This document shows positions 7,204 through 9,023 of a stretch of 9,023 bases of DNA, piece by piece. The position numbers were made by a program, and so were the translations under genes. Within the stretch, counting starts at the first letter, position 1; each line of letters starts with the position of its first letter. The stretch is from the NCBI GenBank assembly GCA_003532515.1, contig DOEX01000014.1, positions 5,304-14,326 of the forward strand. The letters are read 5' to 3'. This DNA is from Anaerolineaceae bacterium. Lineage in GTDB: Bacteria; Chloroflexota; Anaerolineae; Anaerolineales; Anaerolineaceae. The notes under the pieces are model-generated. The model was not told the DNA's origin. It did no database searches and worked only from the letters and a program-made list of their open reading frames with translations.

Positions 7204-7224
7204 AGATACCTCCTGGAGGTAAGG

Positions 7225-7992
7225 TCAATTATTCCGTGCTTGTATCACTTCTGCCAAAATACTGATGGCAATCTCATCTGGTGTCTCAGCCTCAATGTCA
7301 ATTCCGATAGGCGATTTGATTAAATCAATTTTTTCTTTGGGAACGCCTTGATCCAATAGGGCATTTTTGGTGGTGCCCCAGCGCTTCAAAGAGCCAATCA
7401 GCCCGATGTAAGCCGGTGTGTGTTCTAGAATCGCTGGCAGGCCAACAACATCCACATCGCTCCCCTGGGTAACGCCCACAATGTAAACCTGTTCATCGAT
7501 CTGTAGCTGAGAAGGGATATCCTTCATAGGTATCGGCAGAAACTCTACCTCCCCGGGAATCTGATCACTGGTGCACAGTTCTGTCCGTTCGTCTGCAACA
7601 ACTACTCTAAAATCGAGCAATTGAGCAAACTTGGTCACCGAGCGTCCAACGTGACCGGCACCCAGGATGAGCAAGACAGGTCGAACAGATTGGGGCTCAA
7701 TGTATACTGTAACGTCACCCCCACAAATGCCCACTGCATTTTTTTCTTGTGCGTTAAGCGTGTAGCGAATGATTTCAGGGTGACCTGATTTTAGTGCCCG
7801 CAAGGCGGCATTCACAGTCTCGTTCTCCACCTGTCCGCCACCAACGGAGCCAAAAGTTAACCCGTTGGGATAGACCAGCATCTTGCTGCCAGCATGCCGT
7901 GGAACAGCGCCCTTTGTTTCAATCACCACACAGAGACAAACCGGTTGGCCAGACTTGGTAGCTTCGTACAATCGTTCGTACAGTTGTTTCAT
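7225..7992 (-). CDS. xdhC: XdhC/CoxI family molybdenum cofactor maturation factor
   Basis: XdhC proteins bind the molybdenum cofactor, help in its sulfuration and deliver it to xanthine dehydrogenase-type enzymes; they are not part of the final enzyme. The 255 residues cover both family domains. The N-terminal CoxI part has KGAVPRHAGSKMLV (27-40), GSVGGGQVE (48-56) and CGGDVTVYIEP (90-100). The C-terminal Rossmann part has LGAGHVGRS (110-118), GLIGSLKRW (197-205) and the tail motif TPDEIAISILAEV (237-249). C90 of the CGG motif is the Cys usually considered important for cofactor binding. The ATG at 7992 shares its A with the upstream TAA (TAATG), and GAGGTG lies just upstream. This ties its translation to the pyrophosphatase gene, and the hydroxylase genes follow directly. 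This is the maturation XdhC, not the E. coli Fe-S subunit of the same name. Confidence 0.95.
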   Translation of the reverse strand: MKQLYERLYEATKSGQPVCLCVVIETKGAVPRHAGSKMLVYPNGLTFGSVGGGQVENETVNAALRALKSGHPEIIRYTLNAQEKNAVGICGGDVTVYIEPQSVRPVLLILGAGHVGRSVTKFAQLLDFRVVVADERTELCTSDQIPGEVEFLPIPMKDIPSQLQIDEQVYIVGVTQGSDVDVVGLPAILEHTPAYIGLIGSLKRWGTTKNALLDQGVPKEKIDLIKSPIGIDIEAETPDEIAISILAEVIQARNN

Positions 7993-9023
7993 TACACCTC
8001 AAGTAAAGATAATATGATCGGTAGCAGTTGTTTCTTTCGGGAGACAACGCCAGTAGCTAATACTGTTCCATCATGTAAGGGTTCGTAAGGCAATTCGTCC
8101 AAAGCAGGCGGTTCATCAACAAAAATTAAACGGCTGGAACCTTCCACAACATCCGTTACCATCAAACCGGAAAAATCGAGCGCCTGCTCCTTATTCAGAC
8201 CGACTAAAGCAGCCCTCAATGGATCAACAAACTCACCAATCTGATATAAATCAGTGGTTTCAACCTGGGCAACAGCGAATTTATAACCGCCGTTTTCATA
8301 GACCTTCATATCCGTTCTGACGATTACATCTGGTTCTTGCGTTAACAATCCAGCACCTGCATGGATGATGCTTTCACCCCAGCTCTGGATGTTTTCGTTT
8401 TCCAAGGGCGAACCTGGCACAAAAGCCCAACGAGCCAGCACATTCGCAATTACCTTATCTCTGTTTGTTGTGGTCGGAGAGGTCAAAATGAGCGTATCGG
8501 AGAGCAAACCCGCTAGGAGTAACCCAGCGATATTGGGTGGTGCACTCAGACCAGCTTCTGAGATCTGCTCAGATACCAGTGTTGAGGTGCTGCCAACAAT
8601 ATCTACCGTGAATTTGATAGGGTTATGGGTTGATTGATTACCAAGACGATGATGATCGAGAATTTCAAGCAATTCGCTCTCTTCCAAAGAAGCAATCGAC
8701 TGCTGGGGTTCATTGTGGTCGACCAAAATCACCTTAATTCGGGGTGGATTGACGATGTCTCTTTGTCGTGTAATGCCAATGTAACGGTTGTTTTCATCAA
8801 CCACCCAATATTCATTGAATTCCTGCCTGAGCAGGCGGTTGATGACATCTTTGATGCGTGTCTGCGGTTGGAATTTTGGAATATTTCGGGTGGCGGCTTC
8901 CCGGCACTGTATATCCAGCATTTCCGAGATAGTCATATCTCTAAATTTTGGATGCGGACCGATGATTTTGCGTAAGAAATCAAACATACTGCTGCCAGTG
9001 ACCATGCCATAAGGCGTGCTATC
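7992..9023 (-). CDS. ppaC: DHH/CBS family II (manganese-dependent) inorganic pyrophosphatase, partial (N-terminus beyond right edge)
   Basis: The frame is open to the window edge: six more codons (DSTPYG) precede the first visible ATG at 9005, so that ATG is internal and the 5' end is missing. Counting from it, about 24-85 is a CBS domain ending YWVVDENNRYIGITRQRDIV. The DHH motifs follow: ILVDHNE (93-99), ILDHHRLGN (115-123), IVGSTSTLV (136-144) and LLSDTLILTSPTTT (167-180). A DHHA2 domain ends with SRKKQ (322-326), which binds substrate phosphate in this family. The N-terminal GHxNPDTDS metal motif and the first CBS half should lie outside. Family II enzymes hydrolyse pyrophosphate with Mn or Co; CBS-containing members are regulated by adenine nucleotides. 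The gene overlaps xdhC by one base, so it appears to head or sit within the hydroxylase operon. A related DHH phosphoesterase is the main alternative. Confidence 0.9.
   Translation of the reverse strand, partial: DSTPYGMVTGSSMFDFLRKIIGPHPKFRDMTISEMLDIQCREAATRNIPKFQPQTRIKDVINRLLRQEFNEYWVVDENNRYIGITRQRDIVNPPRIKVILVDHNEPQQSIASLEESELLEILDHHRLGNQSTHNPIKFTVDIVGSTSTLVSEQISEAGLSAPPNIAGLLLAGLLSDTLILTSPTTTNRDKVIANVLARWAFVPGSPLENENIQSWGESIIHAGAGLLTQEPDVIVRTDMKVYENGGYKFAVAQVETTDLYQIGEFVDPLRAALVGLNKEQALDFSGLMVTDVVEGSSRLIFVDEPPALDELPYEPLHDGTVLATGVVSRKKQLLPIILSLLEV

Noticed and set aside
7208..7220. Perfect palindrome ACCTCCTGGAGGT covering the ribosome-binding site of the FAD/FeS gene
   Set aside because: With a one-base centre it cannot form a hairpin, and it is most simply explained by a strong Shine-Dalgarno next to its chance complement; an operator is not otherwise supported.
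8365..9012. Plus-strand frames of 74-113 residues opposite the pyrophosphatase gene
   Set aside because: They are antisense shadows of a gene with clear DHH and CBS motifs and show no independent coding signal.

Overview
The window reads as ordinary bacterial chromosome of moderate GC content. All seven recognisable genes lie on the minus strand, so gene order runs from the right end to the left. I lean towards the Chloroflexota, perhaps Anaerolineae. The reasons are the pair of palindromic TGTCATCCTGAG-type intergenic repeats, which I remember as common in those genomes, and the mix of a molybdenum hydroxylase, a CBS-type family II pyrophosphatase and an Mrp ATPase. This assignment is an inference, and no rRNA or other marker gene is present to fix it.

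Right part (9023 to 2953): a tightly packed, probably single transcription unit for a molybdenum hydroxylase of the xanthine dehydrogenase family. In transcription order it holds a DHH/CBS family II inorganic pyrophosphatase whose 5' end lies beyond the window, an XdhC-type cofactor maturation protein, a fused FAD plus [2Fe-2S] subunit, the large molybdopterin-binding subunit, and a MocA-like cytidylyltransferase. Junctions are 1-nt, 4-nt and about 29-nt overlaps plus one 21-nt gap, so translational coupling is likely. Together these encode a complete Mo/FeS/FAD enzyme and two of its cofactor-handling factors. The substrate is not fixed by the sequence.

Middle (2953 to 889): glmS, glucosamine-6-phosphate synthase, full length at 613 residues. 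Its leader carries what I read as a glmS self-cleaving ribozyme/riboswitch (about 2884 to 2781), starting 21 nt after a perfect TATAAT box. The catalytic-core sequence is very well matched. However, the usual 3' P3/P4 domain is absent, and a 39-nt double-hairpin insertion, one hairpin capped by a GNRA tetraloop, sits inside the core. This is the most interesting item in the window.

Left part (888 to 1): a 340-nt intergenic region with two imperfect palindromic repeats and a good sigma70-type promoter, followed by an Mrp/ApbC-type Fe-S carrier ATPase that starts with TTG and runs off the left edge.

I saw no tRNA, rRNA, CRISPR array, insertion sequence or phage gene.
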